64,000 nt of DNA from Lewinellaceae bacterium (lineage in GTDB: Bacteria > Bacteroidota > Bacteroidia > Chitinophagales > Saprospiraceae). The notes under the pieces are model-generated. The model saw only the letters and a program-made list of their open reading frames with translations. It was not told where the DNA came from and did no database searches. This document shows positions 1 through 8,295 of the stretch, piece by piece. Made by a program: the position numbers and the translations under genes. Where the stretch lies: NCBI GenBank assembly GCA_020636105.1, contig JACJYL010000002.1:1888001-1952000 (forward strand), given 5' to 3'. The first letter of the stretch is position 1; every line of letters starts with the position of its first letter.

Positions 1-1
1 C

Positions 2-1249
2 AATGATTCGGACAGGGATTTGGGCTACTTCCCCTGGATCATCCCTGCCACAAGCCCGGAATCTGCCCCGCATGATGATATTGAAGTGTGCAAAAAAGTC
101 AAGGAAAGCGATAACGAATTCGACAAAAAATATAACCACGAAAGAGGCTATTTTAAGAAATATTTCCATGTATGGAAGGCGGCCAACATCAAGCAGGTAA
201 GTCGCATGCGTCAGGATGATTTCATCTGGGAAAACCTGGCCAGGTTCCGTTTCGTCAGCCTTTTCGCTCCTATCGGGGAACGTCAGCAATTATGGGAAAA
301 AGTAAGGGCCACCGGGGTGATCCGCATCATCAACCAGCCCCAAACCCAACAGGGAGACCAGCCCCGTGGATACGACATTCTCGAAGCATACAAATTGTGG
401 CTACGAGAATGGATCAGTGAAGATGCTTTGAGGATCAACATCCTTATTGACGGACTGCTCACCGGCCGGATGAGTTTTGATAAAAACAGTGACGAAGTTT
501 TCAGATATTACAATACAAATGAACTGACAGACGACCATCCGTTTTCAGGCCATAAGCATACCATTCAACTGGCCCATGGAGGATTTTCGTCTGACAGCAA
601 TCTGCTCCGTTACCGTTCTCACGGCATTTATCGCACCTATTTTATGAGGGACATCACTGATGGCTCCCCTGTTTCCGTGCTTGAGCAATCAAGACTCATT
701 GAGCTTTTTGAAGTTCTAACGACAAAAGTGACCATTTTTGACAATAGGATTCGACAAAGGATCAGAAACAATGACAGGGAAAAAATCTTTAAACAGGTGC
801 TGAACATTTCCATCCATTCGGAGGAGCAACCCATTATGGACAAGCAGGGCCTGTGGTATGGCAATTGGGAAGACCAGAAAAAAGACATCGCTGCATCCCA
901 GTTCCTTATCCTGCACCTGTCTTTCATAGAAAAATTATTACTGACCAAATATGGCGCGCATCCCGATTATGCAGATGAGAATATCGGGCTGTTCATTGAG
1001 GAGGAGATCATGCCTTTGGTCAGTATAAACGGCACCATCCGTAAGAATTTCATCCTCGTTATCACCTCAGGACGTGGAAGGACTAAGTGGTGGAAACGAC
1101 TGGAAGAAAAACGCGAATACATGCCTTTCACCCAATTCACCATTTTCCGGCCAATAGAATCGATTATTTCAGGATTTGAGGATGCTTTGGGCAGAAAAGA
1201 CGATATAGAATTAAAATATAACCTTTGTAAAGTTTTATTCGGTTCATAA
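2..1249 (+). CDS. Unknown protein, 5'-truncated by window edge; first gene of a sigma-54-regulator cluster
   Basis: The frame is open from base 2 with no reliable start, so the N-terminus lies upstream of the window; about 415 residues are visible. I do not recognise the family. The visible part is soluble and mostly helical, rich in charged residues, with no signal peptide or membrane segment. Near the C-terminus a strand-like run ends in VITSGRGR, followed by a KWWKRLEEK helix and then TIFRPIESII. That pattern of a hydrophobic strand, a Gly-rich turn and a second strand suggests a Rossmann-like or receiver-like alpha/beta core, which is inference only. It is followed after 153 bp by a second unknown gene and then by a receiver-like protein and a sigma-54 response regulator, all on the plus strand. 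A signalling or effector role in that cluster is plausible but unproven. Confidence 0.7.
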   Translation, partial: NDSDRDLGYFPWIIPATSPESAPHDDIEVCKKVKESDNEFDKKYNHERGYFKKYFHVWKAANIKQVSRMRQDDFIWENLARFRFVSLFAPIGERQQLWEKVRATGVIRIINQPQTQQGDQPRGYDILEAYKLWLREWISEDALRINILIDGLLTGRMSFDKNSDEVFRYYNTNELTDDHPFSGHKHTIQLAHGGFSSDSNLLRYRSHGIYRTYFMRDITDGSPVSVLEQSRLIELFEVLTTKVTIFDNRIRQRIRNNDREKIFKQVLNISIHSEEQPIMDKQGLWYGNWEDQKKDIAASQFLILHLSFIEKLLLTKYGAHPDYADENIGLFIEEEIMPLVSINGTIRKNFILVITSGRGRTKWWKRLEEKREYMPFTQFTIFRPIESIISGFEDALGRKDDIELKYNLCKVLFGS

Positions 1250-1402
1250 CGAAACATTTTCTATCCATACTACGTATGCCAATACAGGCCTCCCGGAAAA
1301 GCTATGGAATATGATTTGCTCATAGTTCATTGTTCTTTTGAATGCCGATTATTGGAAAGGAAATGTAATCGGTGTTATTTGAAACACATACTAAAGAGAA
1401 AC

Positions 1403-2302
1403 ATGAAAGACCACAAACGACGTGTAATGATCATTGTCTGGTGGTGGAATTACGGAGGTCTTGAAGGTGATTATGACAAATGGCAGGTTGCCGGCACTGA
1501 AGAAGGTGATTGTGTTATAAGAATTGACCAACGTTTTTCATCCACTGCAATAACCATTATTGCAGCCAAAGCGGCCGAATACCTAAACGATAGCGAGGTA
1601 TTCATTTTCCTGCATCGCAACCATGGATATAGCAGCCAGTCTATTGAAGCTATTTTGGAGGAAACCCGTAAACAGAACAGGGTAATTGAATCGCTAAGAT
1701 GTTTTCTGTTTGGTGAAGGCAGTGGCAGTTTATACATTGCCTCCAATCCACGTGGCCTGCTCGGCACCAAAGGCACTTTCAACGCTCAACGCATCAATGG
1801 CACCACTCATCTAATCGATTCCCGCGAAGATAAGGAGTTGAAGTTATTGAAAAAAAACCATTTCGACCAGGTATGGAACGCCTATTCCAGGGCTTTCAAA
1901 GCCAAAGTCTTTGAACTCAAAGAAGATATGTTCTCCGCCCTTTCTCCTTTTTTGTTAAAAAGTGAACCAAAGGCAGATGAACTGTACCAACACCTTCGCC
2001 TGGAGGACAATAAACTCTTATTTTTGCGGTTACTGAGTTTTACGGGAAAATTGCGTAAAGGGTCTTCCCAGGAAAAAACTTTACTGGAGCAGGAAAATTT
2101 GCTGGGCCGGACGCTGGATTTTGATGATTTCAGCACGAATCTTGAAACGGTTTATGCCAGTAAGACCCAAGGCATTTATAAACAGTTGGTACAGAACATT
2201 ACCCAAAAATTACTGACCGGCACCCACACCGTAAATTTGGAAGAATTGCGGGATCAATTTGCTGATTTACTTCAATCCATGCCCGAAGAAGTGTACAATT
2301 AA
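1403..2302 (+). CDS. Unknown protein with VWWWNYGG N-terminal motif
   Basis: A 299-residue protein of no family I recognise. I start it at ATG 1403 because the upstream in-frame extension from 1304 is Cys/Arg-rich and low in plausibility. An N-terminal strand carries VWWWNYGGLEGDY (about residues 12-24). HRNHGY lies near 71-76, FGEGSGSLY near 103-111 and GLLGTKGTF near 118-126; the remainder is helical. Alternating short beta strands and conserved-looking Gly and aromatic turns in the first 130 residues suggest a compact alpha/beta domain that might bind a ligand or act as an enzyme; no catalytic triad can be named. There is no signal peptide, so it should be cytoplasmic. It sits between another unknown gene and the receiver-like/sigma-54 regulator pair and is probably cotranscribed with them. 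Confidence 0.7.
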   Translation: MKDHKRRVMIIVWWWNYGGLEGDYDKWQVAGTEEGDCVIRIDQRFSSTAITIIAAKAAEYLNDSEVFIFLHRNHGYSSQSIEAILEETRKQNRVIESLRCFLFGEGSGSLYIASNPRGLLGTKGTFNAQRINGTTHLIDSREDKELKLLKKNHFDQVWNAYSRAFKAKVFELKEDMFSALSPFLLKSEPKADELYQHLRLEDNKLLFLRLLSFTGKLRKGSSQEKTLLEQENLLGRTLDFDDFSTNLETVYASKTQGIYKQLVQNITQKLLTGTHTVNLEELRDQFADLLQSMPEEVYN

Positions 2303-2409
2303 TATCTTTCAGTTGAAATCCTGAACCAAAAGAACCATCATTCACTTTCTTAAATTTATTGCTTAAATTTATCCTTATTTTCAATCGCCAATTCAGGGAG
2401 AAAGAAAGA

Positions 2410-3180
2410 ATGAGCAGGATCATCATCATCACCAATTTTCCAACACTGGGTCAAACCCTGGAAAATATCTTTTCCGGAAAGGCTATTTCCTGCTCTCACC
2501 ATACCTTGCCTCTGCAAAAAGACCTTCCTGAGTTGGCTCAGGATGATGTTTTGATTATTCAGGAACCAATTTTTATAAATAATAATTATCTTTCGGTTTC
2601 TTTATGTTGGAAGAACTATTTGAAACTGCACTCCCCCATGGCCATTCTGCTCAATGCCGGTTTCGGTAAAGCGCAAGATGCCAATTATTTGGACTTACTA
2701 AAATTACCGGCCAATGCCCCGGAGGCTTTATTCCATGCCAGGACATCTGAGCAGGAATGGACACCCGTAACCACGGGCGGGGTAGATGTCGCACAAAAAC
2801 TCAATCGTTTTTTTGAAGGGCACGGAGACGAAAGTGTAACGGATGAGCTTCATAAAATGCTTAGGGTATGTAAGATAGCAAGGGATGAGTTAACGGTTCA
2901 TGAGGCTGATTTTGAAACGGTGAGGGCTGAATTGTTGTTGCCCAACAAATTACCGCTTAAATGGAATGTATTACAAAGCAGGTGGCAATTTTATATGCCC
3001 TACTTTGAAAGCCTCCCTTATTACAGGGACTTTGAGGAACTCGGAAAGCTATTTTATGCCGTAGCTCCTTTTTTTACAAATGAGTGTTCTGACGAAAATT
3101 TATTTTGGGAAACCCTTTGCGTAGAAAGACTTGAACAGCTAAAAAACGGTTTGGAAAAGATCGAAAATTCGTATGCCTGA
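2410..3180 (+). CDS. Receiver-like (pseudo-receiver) protein of unknown function
   Basis: A 256-residue protein. I chose ATG 2410 because the protein then opens with the strand SRIIIITNF, as receiver domains do; the upstream extension to 2359 is an unlikely leader. The first ~110 residues alternate strands and helices like a receiver: IIIITNF, then DVLIIQEP, then AILLNAGFG. The usual acidic pocket after strand 1 and the phospho-Asp after strand 3 are not at the expected places (ITNF and IQEP instead of VDDD and MDLxLP), so it looks phosphorylation-independent. The C-terminal half is helical with many aromatic residues. Its last 8 bp overlap the start of the sigma-54 response regulator, so the two are probably translationally coupled and functionally paired. 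The fold call is inference from pattern, not from a search. Confidence 0.72.
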   Translation: MSRIIIITNFPTLGQTLENIFSGKAISCSHHTLPLQKDLPELAQDDVLIIQEPIFINNNYLSVSLCWKNYLKLHSPMAILLNAGFGKAQDANYLDLLKLPANAPEALFHARTSEQEWTPVTTGGVDVAQKLNRFFEGHGDESVTDELHKMLRVCKIARDELTVHEADFETVRAELLLPNKLPLKWNVLQSRWQFYMPYFESLPYYRDFEELGKLFYAVAPFFTNECSDENLFWETLCVERLEQLKNGLEKIENSYA

Positions 3181-4672
3181 TAAAAATTATTCCATATTAA
3201 TCGTTGATGACGACCCTGAATTTCACCAGCAGATTCGTTATGCCTTCCGACGGCACTTCACCTTTGAAGGTGCCGTTAGCCCGGAGCATCTGGAGAAAAA
3301 ACTGATCGAAAAAAGCAACTTTGATCTGCTGCTTATGGATCTGGTACTCGATGAGAGTAAGAAAAAAATCGGGTTCGAACTCATCTCAAAGGTCAGCAAA
3401 TTTTACCCGGAAATACCCATTATCGTAGTCACAGCAGACAAACGCATCGAAACCGTTGTTGAGGCAATGAAACTGGGTGCCCGTGATTTTCTGACCAAAG
3501 GCGATTATGAATTCGATTTCTGGAAAAAAAAGTTTGAAGAGATCATTGAAAGCCACCACCTTAAAACCGAAAACAAAAAACTCAAAGAAGAAGTCAAAAA
3601 ACATCGAGCCCAGGAAAACCGCGATTATCTCTTCGTCGGCCAGTCCACCAAAATACGGGAGATCAAACGCGTGCTGAAACTGGTGGCCGACGAACCTGAC
3701 ATTACCGTCCTGCTGCTCGGAGAAACAGGGGTCGGAAAAGAAGTGGCTGCCCGTTATATGCACCGCCACGGCTCCCGAAAAGATAAACCTTTCCAGGCCA
3801 TCAATCTTTCTGCCATCCAGGATACCTTGCTGGAAAGCACCCTCTTTGGCCATAAAAAAGGCGCTTTTACCGGAGCGACGAGAGATGTGGAGGGATTCTT
3901 CCACCAGGCCGACGGCGGCATCCTGCTGCTCGACGAAATCGGAGACATCGATGCCAATATCCAGATTAAACTGTTACGTTTCCTCGAAACGAAACTCATA
4001 CGCCCGGTAGGGGCTGAAAAAGACATCAAGCTGGATGTGCAGATCATCACTGCCACCCACCGCAATCTCGCTGAGGAAGTTCAGAAAGGCACTTTCAGGG
4101 CAGATCTTTATCAAAGGCTTAAAGCCATGACCGTCGAGATTCCTCCCTTGAGAGAAAGGAAGGACGATATTGAATTTATCATGGAACATTTCCTGGAACA
4201 ACCTCCACACGAAGTCGTTACCCAGGAGGCCATCAGGCATTTGATCGATTACAATTGGGAAGGCAATATCCGGGAACTAAAAAACACCCTTAATTATATG
4301 TTGCTCCGCAAAAAGATCATGGGCAGCTCCCAAATGGATGTCAGGTGCCTCCCTGCTGAAATTTCGAATTTTTCCCCTGTTACTGAATCGCATGCCTCCA
4401 GCAAAAGCTTGTCGGGATCGTTAACGGATTTTGGGGGACAATCGGCACATTCGGCTGTATCTATGGAAGAGGAACACGCTATTTTGGACCTCCAGCGCAT
4501 TGAAGCCGCCCTGATCCATAAAAATAAAGTAAAGAAGGATGTTGCCCTGGAACTCGGTTTTGAGAATACGGACAACCTGCGCTACCGGATCAAAAAATAC
4601 TTTGATAAACATCCGCATCTTTTCGACAAGTTTCCCATAATCAGCAATAGCTATAAAAAAGTGGTAAGATAA
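3173..4672 (+). CDS. Sigma-54-dependent response regulator (NtrC family: REC-AAA+-HTH)
   Basis: A 499-residue transcription activator that remodels RNA polymerase-sigma54. The receiver domain (1-125) has the acidic cluster VDDD at 11-14, phospho-acceptor D56 and K109. A coiled linker follows, then the AAA+ domain (about 152-385) with Walker A GETGVGKE at 183-190, the sigma-54 contact loop GAFTGA at 230-235, Walker B LLLDEIGD at 251-258, and arginine-finger region FRADLYQR near 308-315. The C-terminus (about 435-482) is a divergent Fis-type helix-turn-helix, reading DVALELGFENTDNLRYRIK. The start codon lies inside the end of the upstream gene (8-bp overlap). No histidine kinase lies beside it in the window. 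It is intact for all residues needed for phosphorylation and ATP hydrolysis. Confidence 0.95.
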   Translation: MPDKNYSILIVDDDPEFHQQIRYAFRRHFTFEGAVSPEHLEKKLIEKSNFDLLLMDLVLDESKKKIGFELISKVSKFYPEIPIIVVTADKRIETVVEAMKLGARDFLTKGDYEFDFWKKKFEEIIESHHLKTENKKLKEEVKKHRAQENRDYLFVGQSTKIREIKRVLKLVADEPDITVLLLGETGVGKEVAARYMHRHGSRKDKPFQAINLSAIQDTLLESTLFGHKKGAFTGATRDVEGFFHQADGGILLLDEIGDIDANIQIKLLRFLETKLIRPVGAEKDIKLDVQIITATHRNLAEEVQKGTFRADLYQRLKAMTVEIPPLRERKDDIEFIMEHFLEQPPHEVVTQEAIRHLIDYNWEGNIRELKNTLNYMLLRKKIMGSSQMDVRCLPAEISNFSPVTESHASSKSLSGSLTDFGGQSAHSAVSMEEEHAILDLQRIEAALIHKNKVKKDVALELGFENTDNLRYRIKKYFDKHPHLFDKFPIISNSYKKVVR

Positions 4673-4698
4673 TACAGAGGAATAATTTGATGGGATAA

Positions 4699-4733
4699 AA
4701 AAAGGATGCACCATTCACATCGTGCATCCTTTC
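4699..4733 (-). terminator. Rho-independent terminator for the isc operon
   Basis: An 11-bp perfect stem, AAAGGATGCAC (4701-4711) with GTGCATCCTTT (4722-4732), encloses a 10-nt loop. Read on the minus strand it ends in a run of seven T, so it best serves iscA, whose stop is about 140 bp away. It may also stop readthrough from the sigma-54 regulator on the plus strand, although the T tract there is poor. Confidence 0.8.
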
Positions 4734-4874
4734 AGGTAATATTTATTTTATCTATACTTCTGTCTCATAAAAGTGAGGGATTGGCTCTTCACTTTTTAAC
4801 TTAAAAACAGTGTCAACATCTTGGGCCGGTTTATTTATGATGGTAAAATTCCATTCCGGTCCACCCAGAAATAA

Positions 4875-5201
4875 CTATACAGCAAAACTCTCCCCGCACC
4901 CGCAAGTACGCGCCGCATTAGGATTGTTGAAATAAAAACCCTTGCCATTCAGTCCACCTGAAAATTCGAGTGTGGTATTGCACAGGTAAAGAAAACTCTT
5001 TAGATCTGTTACAATCTTGACACCATTGTCTTCAAAGACCTGGTCATTCGGTTTGGATTCGTTATCAAAGTCCATTTGATACGACAATCCTGAACATCCA
5101 CCACTGGTAACGGATACCCTGATGAAATAATCCTTATCCAGTTTTTCACTTTGCATGATATCCTGGATTTTCACTTTTGCTGTATCTGCAACAAATAACA
5201 T
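4875..5201 (-). CDS. iscA: A-type iron-sulfur carrier protein (IscA/ErpA/SufA family)
   Basis: A 108-residue HesB/IscA-type protein that carries or transfers Fe-S clusters to apo-proteins in the cytoplasm. The three conserved cysteines are present: C36 in SGGCSG, and C100 and C102 in the C-terminal CGCGES. Its length matches the family. It follows iscU by 14 bp on the minus strand and is the last gene of the iscS-iscU-iscA operon; the terminator at 4699-4733 lies downstream. IscA, ErpA and SufA cannot be separated by sequence alone; the operon position favours iscA. Confidence 0.93.
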   Translation of the reverse strand: MLFVADTAKVKIQDIMQSEKLDKDYFIRVSVTSGGCSGLSYQMDFDNESKPNDQVFEDNGVKIVTDLKSFLYLCNTTLEFSGGLNGKGFYFNNPNAARTCGCGESFAV

Positions 5202-5215
5202 TGTGCTAACTATTT

Positions 5216-5602
5216 TTATTTATTATTCTTTTTCTTGTAATCTTCGATAGCGCCTTTGATCGCATCTTCGGCCAATACTGAACAGTGGATTTTTACCGGC
5301 GGCAAGGCCAGTTCTTCCACGATATCCATATTGTCGATGCTCAATGCTTCATCAATAGTCTTTCCTTTCAACCACTCGGTGGCTAAAGAAGAAGATGCAA
5401 TGGCTGAACCACAACCAAAAGTCTTGAATTTGGCATCGAGGATAGTATCTGTGGCTTCGTCCACTTCTATTTGGAGACGCATAACGTCACCACATTCAGG
5501 GGCACCAACCAATCCGGTACCCACGTTGTTTTTGCTCTTATCAAGCGTACCAACGTTCTTTGGGTTTTTAAAATGCTCTAATACTTTTTCAGAATATGCC
5601 AT
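5216..5602 (-). CDS. iscU: Fe-S cluster assembly scaffold IscU
   Basis: A 128-residue scaffold on which [2Fe-2S] clusters are built from IscS-derived sulfur. The cluster ligands C37 (in APECGD, with D39), C64 (FGCGSA) and C107 (KIHCSVLAEDA) are all present. The LPPVK segment at 100-104 is the motif recognised by the HscA chaperone in the classical ISC system, so an HscA homologue is expected elsewhere although none is in this window. Its length matches IscU and is shorter than SufU-type proteins. It lies 56 bp after iscS and 14 bp before iscA. Confidence 0.96.
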   Translation of the reverse strand: MAYSEKVLEHFKNPKNVGTLDKSKNNVGTGLVGAPECGDVMRLQIEVDEATDTILDAKFKTFGCGSAIASSSLATEWLKGKTIDEALSIDNMDIVEELALPPVKIHCSVLAEDAIKGAIEDYKKKNNK

Positions 5603-5658
5603 AATTGAAAGTGTTAATTTACTTTAAACTTTAATTTTATATCTATTTACCGCACTCA

Positions 5659-6879
5659 TTAATGCTCCTGCCAGAGTACGCTGTCAAGGTCAATGCCTTC
5701 TTTGTACATTTCCCAGATCGGGCTGAGGTCACGCATATGATTTACTCCTTTGGTCAGGGCTTCAATGGCCAGGTCAATTTCTTCTTCTGTGGTAAACCGT
5801 CCAAGGCTGAACCGGATAGAAGAATGTGCCAGGTCATCCCCAAGGCCAAGGGCCATCAAAACATATGAGGGCTCCAGGGAAGCAGAGGTACAGGCAGAAC
5901 CTGAAGAAACACCAATTTCCTGGTTGAACGTCATCATCAATCCTTCTCCTTCAACGTGCTTGAAAGACAAGTTCGTCACATGCGGCATACGATTTTCTGT
6001 ATTCCCGTTGATGTAAACTTCCTCCATGTTGTTTCTCAGGGTGGTTTCCAACTTGTCGCGTAATTTGGAAAGGCGGGCAGCGTCTTCAGCCATTTGCTCT
6101 TTAGCGATACCCGCTGCAGCACCAAACCCAACGATTCCGGGAACATTAAGCGTTCCGGAGCGCATCCCGCGCTCATGACCGCCACCGTCCATTTGAGCCG
6201 TTACTTTTACACGAGGATTTTTGCGATTCACAAATAAAGCTCCGACGCCTTTAGGGCCATACATTTTGTGGCCGGTAAAAGCCATCAAATGAACGCCAAC
6301 TTCTTTGGGTTTCACAGGAATTTTACCAACAGCCTGGGTTGCATCACTCATCAACAACACTCCATGTTTTGCACAAATGTCCCCGATAGCTTTCATATCC
6401 TGGATCACGCCGGTTTCATTATTGGCCCACATCACGGAAACCAATATTGTACTCGGCTTAATCGCTGCCTCCAGCACGGCAAGGTCCAACATTCCATCCC
6501 TTTGCACATCAAGGTAAGTTACCTCTCCTCCCATCTTCTCGATCTTCTTACAAGAATCGAGCACAGCCTTGTGTTCTGTTTTCAGCGTGATAATATGATT
6601 TCCTTTACGGGAATACATTTCAAAAACCCCCTTCAGTGCAAGGTTATCCGATTCAGTAGCGCCTGAAGTAAAGATAATTTCCTTTGGATCAACTTCAATT
6701 AGATTGGCAATCTGCTCTCTTGCATAATCTACTGCTTCCTCTGCAACCCAGCCAAACGGGTGATTTCTACTGGCTGCATTCCCTGGATGCTGATGAAAAA
6801 AGGGTAACATGGCCTCCACTGCCCGTGGATCCATGGGGGTTGTAGCGTTGTTGTCAAGGTATATGAGTCGCTTCTCCAT
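5659..6879 (-). CDS. iscS: Cysteine desulfurase IscS
   Basis: A 406-residue PLP enzyme that converts cysteine to alanine and passes persulfide sulfur to IscU. I start it at the ATG ending at 6879 (MEKRLIYLDNNATTP), because a 20-residue upstream extension has no family counterpart. The PLP lysine is K205 in TGHKMYGPK. The active-site cysteine is C330 in SSGSACTSASLEPS, the long-loop form typical of group I (IscS/NifS) and not of SufS. It is the first gene of the operon. The 5' region carries a TATATTTG -7 box and an exact inverted repeat between that box and the start codon. No IscR-like regulator is adjacent. Confidence 0.96.
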   Translation of the reverse strand: MEKRLIYLDNNATTPMDPRAVEAMLPFFHQHPGNAASRNHPFGWVAEEAVDYAREQIANLIEVDPKEIIFTSGATESDNLALKGVFEMYSRKGNHIITLKTEHKAVLDSCKKIEKMGGEVTYLDVQRDGMLDLAVLEAAIKPSTILVSVMWANNETGVIQDMKAIGDICAKHGVLLMSDATQAVGKIPVKPKEVGVHLMAFTGHKMYGPKGVGALFVNRKNPRVKVTAQMDGGGHERGMRSGTLNVPGIVGFGAAAGIAKEQMAEDAARLSKLRDKLETTLRNNMEEVYINGNTENRMPHVTNLSFKHVEGEGLMMTFNQEIGVSSGSACTSASLEPSYVLMALGLGDDLAHSSIRFSLGRFTTEEEIDLAIEALTKGVNHMRDLSPIWEMYKEGIDLDSVLWQEH

Positions 6880-6896
6880 TTTTGTGTTAATTTTAT

Positions 6897-6911
6897 TTAG
6901 ATTGAATCTAA
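6897..6911. promoter_or_regulatory. Exact inverted repeat TTAGATT-N-AATCTAA in iscS leader
   Basis: Seven-base arms separated by one base, TTAGATTGAATCTAA, lie about 17 bp upstream of the iscS start codon and just downstream of the putative -7 box. The size and position fit a dimeric repressor site over the initial transcribed region. The cognate regulator is unknown. Confidence 0.5.
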
Positions 6912-6926
6912 TTAAGCTTAGTTCTG

Positions 6927-6934
6927 CAAATATA
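6927..6934 (-). promoter_or_regulatory. Putative -7 promoter box (TATATTTG) of iscSUA
   Basis: On the minus strand the sequence is TATATTTG, an exact match to the Bacteroidota TAnnTTTG consensus, about 48 bp upstream of the iscS ATG. A 16-base stretch containing it (6927-6942) recurs exactly at 60576-60591. No clear -33 TTTG at standard spacing was found. Confidence 0.55.
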
Positions 6935-7190
6935 ACCAATTTTTTAAAAAGAAGTTTTATTCAAATGAAAATATTTTTGAAGGCAAACATTTAAACGGTG
7001 CCTGCCACCTTACTCGTGGAATTTTCCGTAAATTGCAGCCATCCGGACCGGCCGAATCATTAGCCAGGGAATATCCCTTATCGTCCAATTAAGCATGGCG
7101 AACCACCATATTCCCCTTCATTTTTTTGCCTGGTGGCTCTTACTGAGCATCCGGTACGCCGAAAAACTAAAACAACAAAGCATATATCAT

Positions 7191-8285
7191 ATGTTCGAAG
7201 ATTTTAAAAAAACATCCAAAAAAGTGTGGCAGGAGAACGTCGAAGCGGATCTGAAAGGCCAGCCCATTGAATCTTTATACTGGCAGGTTGAGGCTCATCT
7301 TTCCGCGGAACCCTTTTACCATCCGGATGATTTCACTGAACCCGCTCCATACATTGCCAGCCAAAGATCTTCGAATGATTGGGCCATTGGAGAAACCTTC
7401 GACACGCTGAACCTCAAAGAAGCCAACGCCAAAGCCATTGCCGCCCTTTCAGGTGGGGTCAATGCACCGGAATTTATACTGAGTAAAACCTTGTCTCCAG
7501 AGGATTTTGACGAACTTTTTACCCGGATAAACCCTGCTTTTATTTCCACTCATTTCATTTTGGAGTCCGAAGCTTCTTTACCGGAAACATTCAGCAACTG
7601 GATTACCTGGCTGAATGTACATCATGTAAACATTGATGAATTAAAAGGGTCGTTTTTTAAGGAAGGGAGTAAATCGACAGAAGTGGTAAAAGTCATTTTC
7701 AATCAGGCGAACCAGGCCCTTCCACATTTTACTCTATTTAATGCCATAGCGCTTAAAACCACGGCTCCTTCTGAAACACTTGCAGAATTAACGAGCGAAG
7801 CCAACAATTTTTTGAAAAAAATGCAGGAAGCCGGATTTGCCGTGGAAGATGCGGCCCGCCAGGTTCAGTTTGACATTTCCATAGGAAAGGATTTCTTCGT
7901 AGAAATCTCCAGGATAAGGGCATTGAGACTGCTTTGGGCCAATTTGCTAAAAGCATACAATTGCGACCCTGCGATCCCGGTCAAAATTTGTGCCCGGTGC
8001 AACCATTCTGCCCTGGAGAAAGAAGAGAATCAAAACATGATCGCCGCCGCTACGATAGCCCTTTCTGCTGTCATCGGTGGAGTGGATCGTTTATACGTTG
8101 CGCCCGCCGGACCTAAAAACGAAGCCTTTACCCGGCGCATCGCCCGCAATGTCCAACACCTCCTGAAAATGGAAAGTTTTCTGGACAAAGTAATCGACCC
8201 GGCAGCAGGCAGTTATTACATAGAAACACTCACCAGGCAACTGGGGGAACAGGCCTGGAAACAATTCTCCAACATCACCGGTTGA
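7191..8285 (+). CDS. mutA: Methylmalonyl-CoA mutase small (beta) subunit-like protein, short
   Basis: A 364-residue protein starting at ATG 7191 (MFEDFKKTSKKVWQENVEADLKG), typical of the MutA N-terminus; the longer frame from 7095 adds a leader with no family match. The TIM-barrel domain is recognisable to the C-terminal RRIARNVQHLLKMES, DPAAGSYYIE and QAWKQF segments. The small subunit supports the cobalamin-dependent large subunit in succinyl-CoA/methylmalonyl-CoA interconversion. It ends directly after the barrel signature and lacks the degenerate B12-binding domain seen in longer family members, so it looks C-terminally short. The stop is only 10 bp from the stop of the convergent membrane-protein gene, and no mutB follows. 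It may still pair with a remote MutB, or be a remnant. Confidence 0.8.
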   Translation: MFEDFKKTSKKVWQENVEADLKGQPIESLYWQVEAHLSAEPFYHPDDFTEPAPYIASQRSSNDWAIGETFDTLNLKEANAKAIAALSGGVNAPEFILSKTLSPEDFDELFTRINPAFISTHFILESEASLPETFSNWITWLNVHHVNIDELKGSFFKEGSKSTEVVKVIFNQANQALPHFTLFNAIALKTTAPSETLAELTSEANNFLKKMQEAGFAVEDAARQVQFDISIGKDFFVEISRIRALRLLWANLLKAYNCDPAIPVKICARCNHSALEKEENQNMIAAATIALSAVIGGVDRLYVAPAGPKNEAFTRRIARNVQHLLKMESFLDKVIDPAAGSYYIETLTRQLGEQAWKQFSNITG

Positions 8286-8295
8286 ACCGCCCTGA

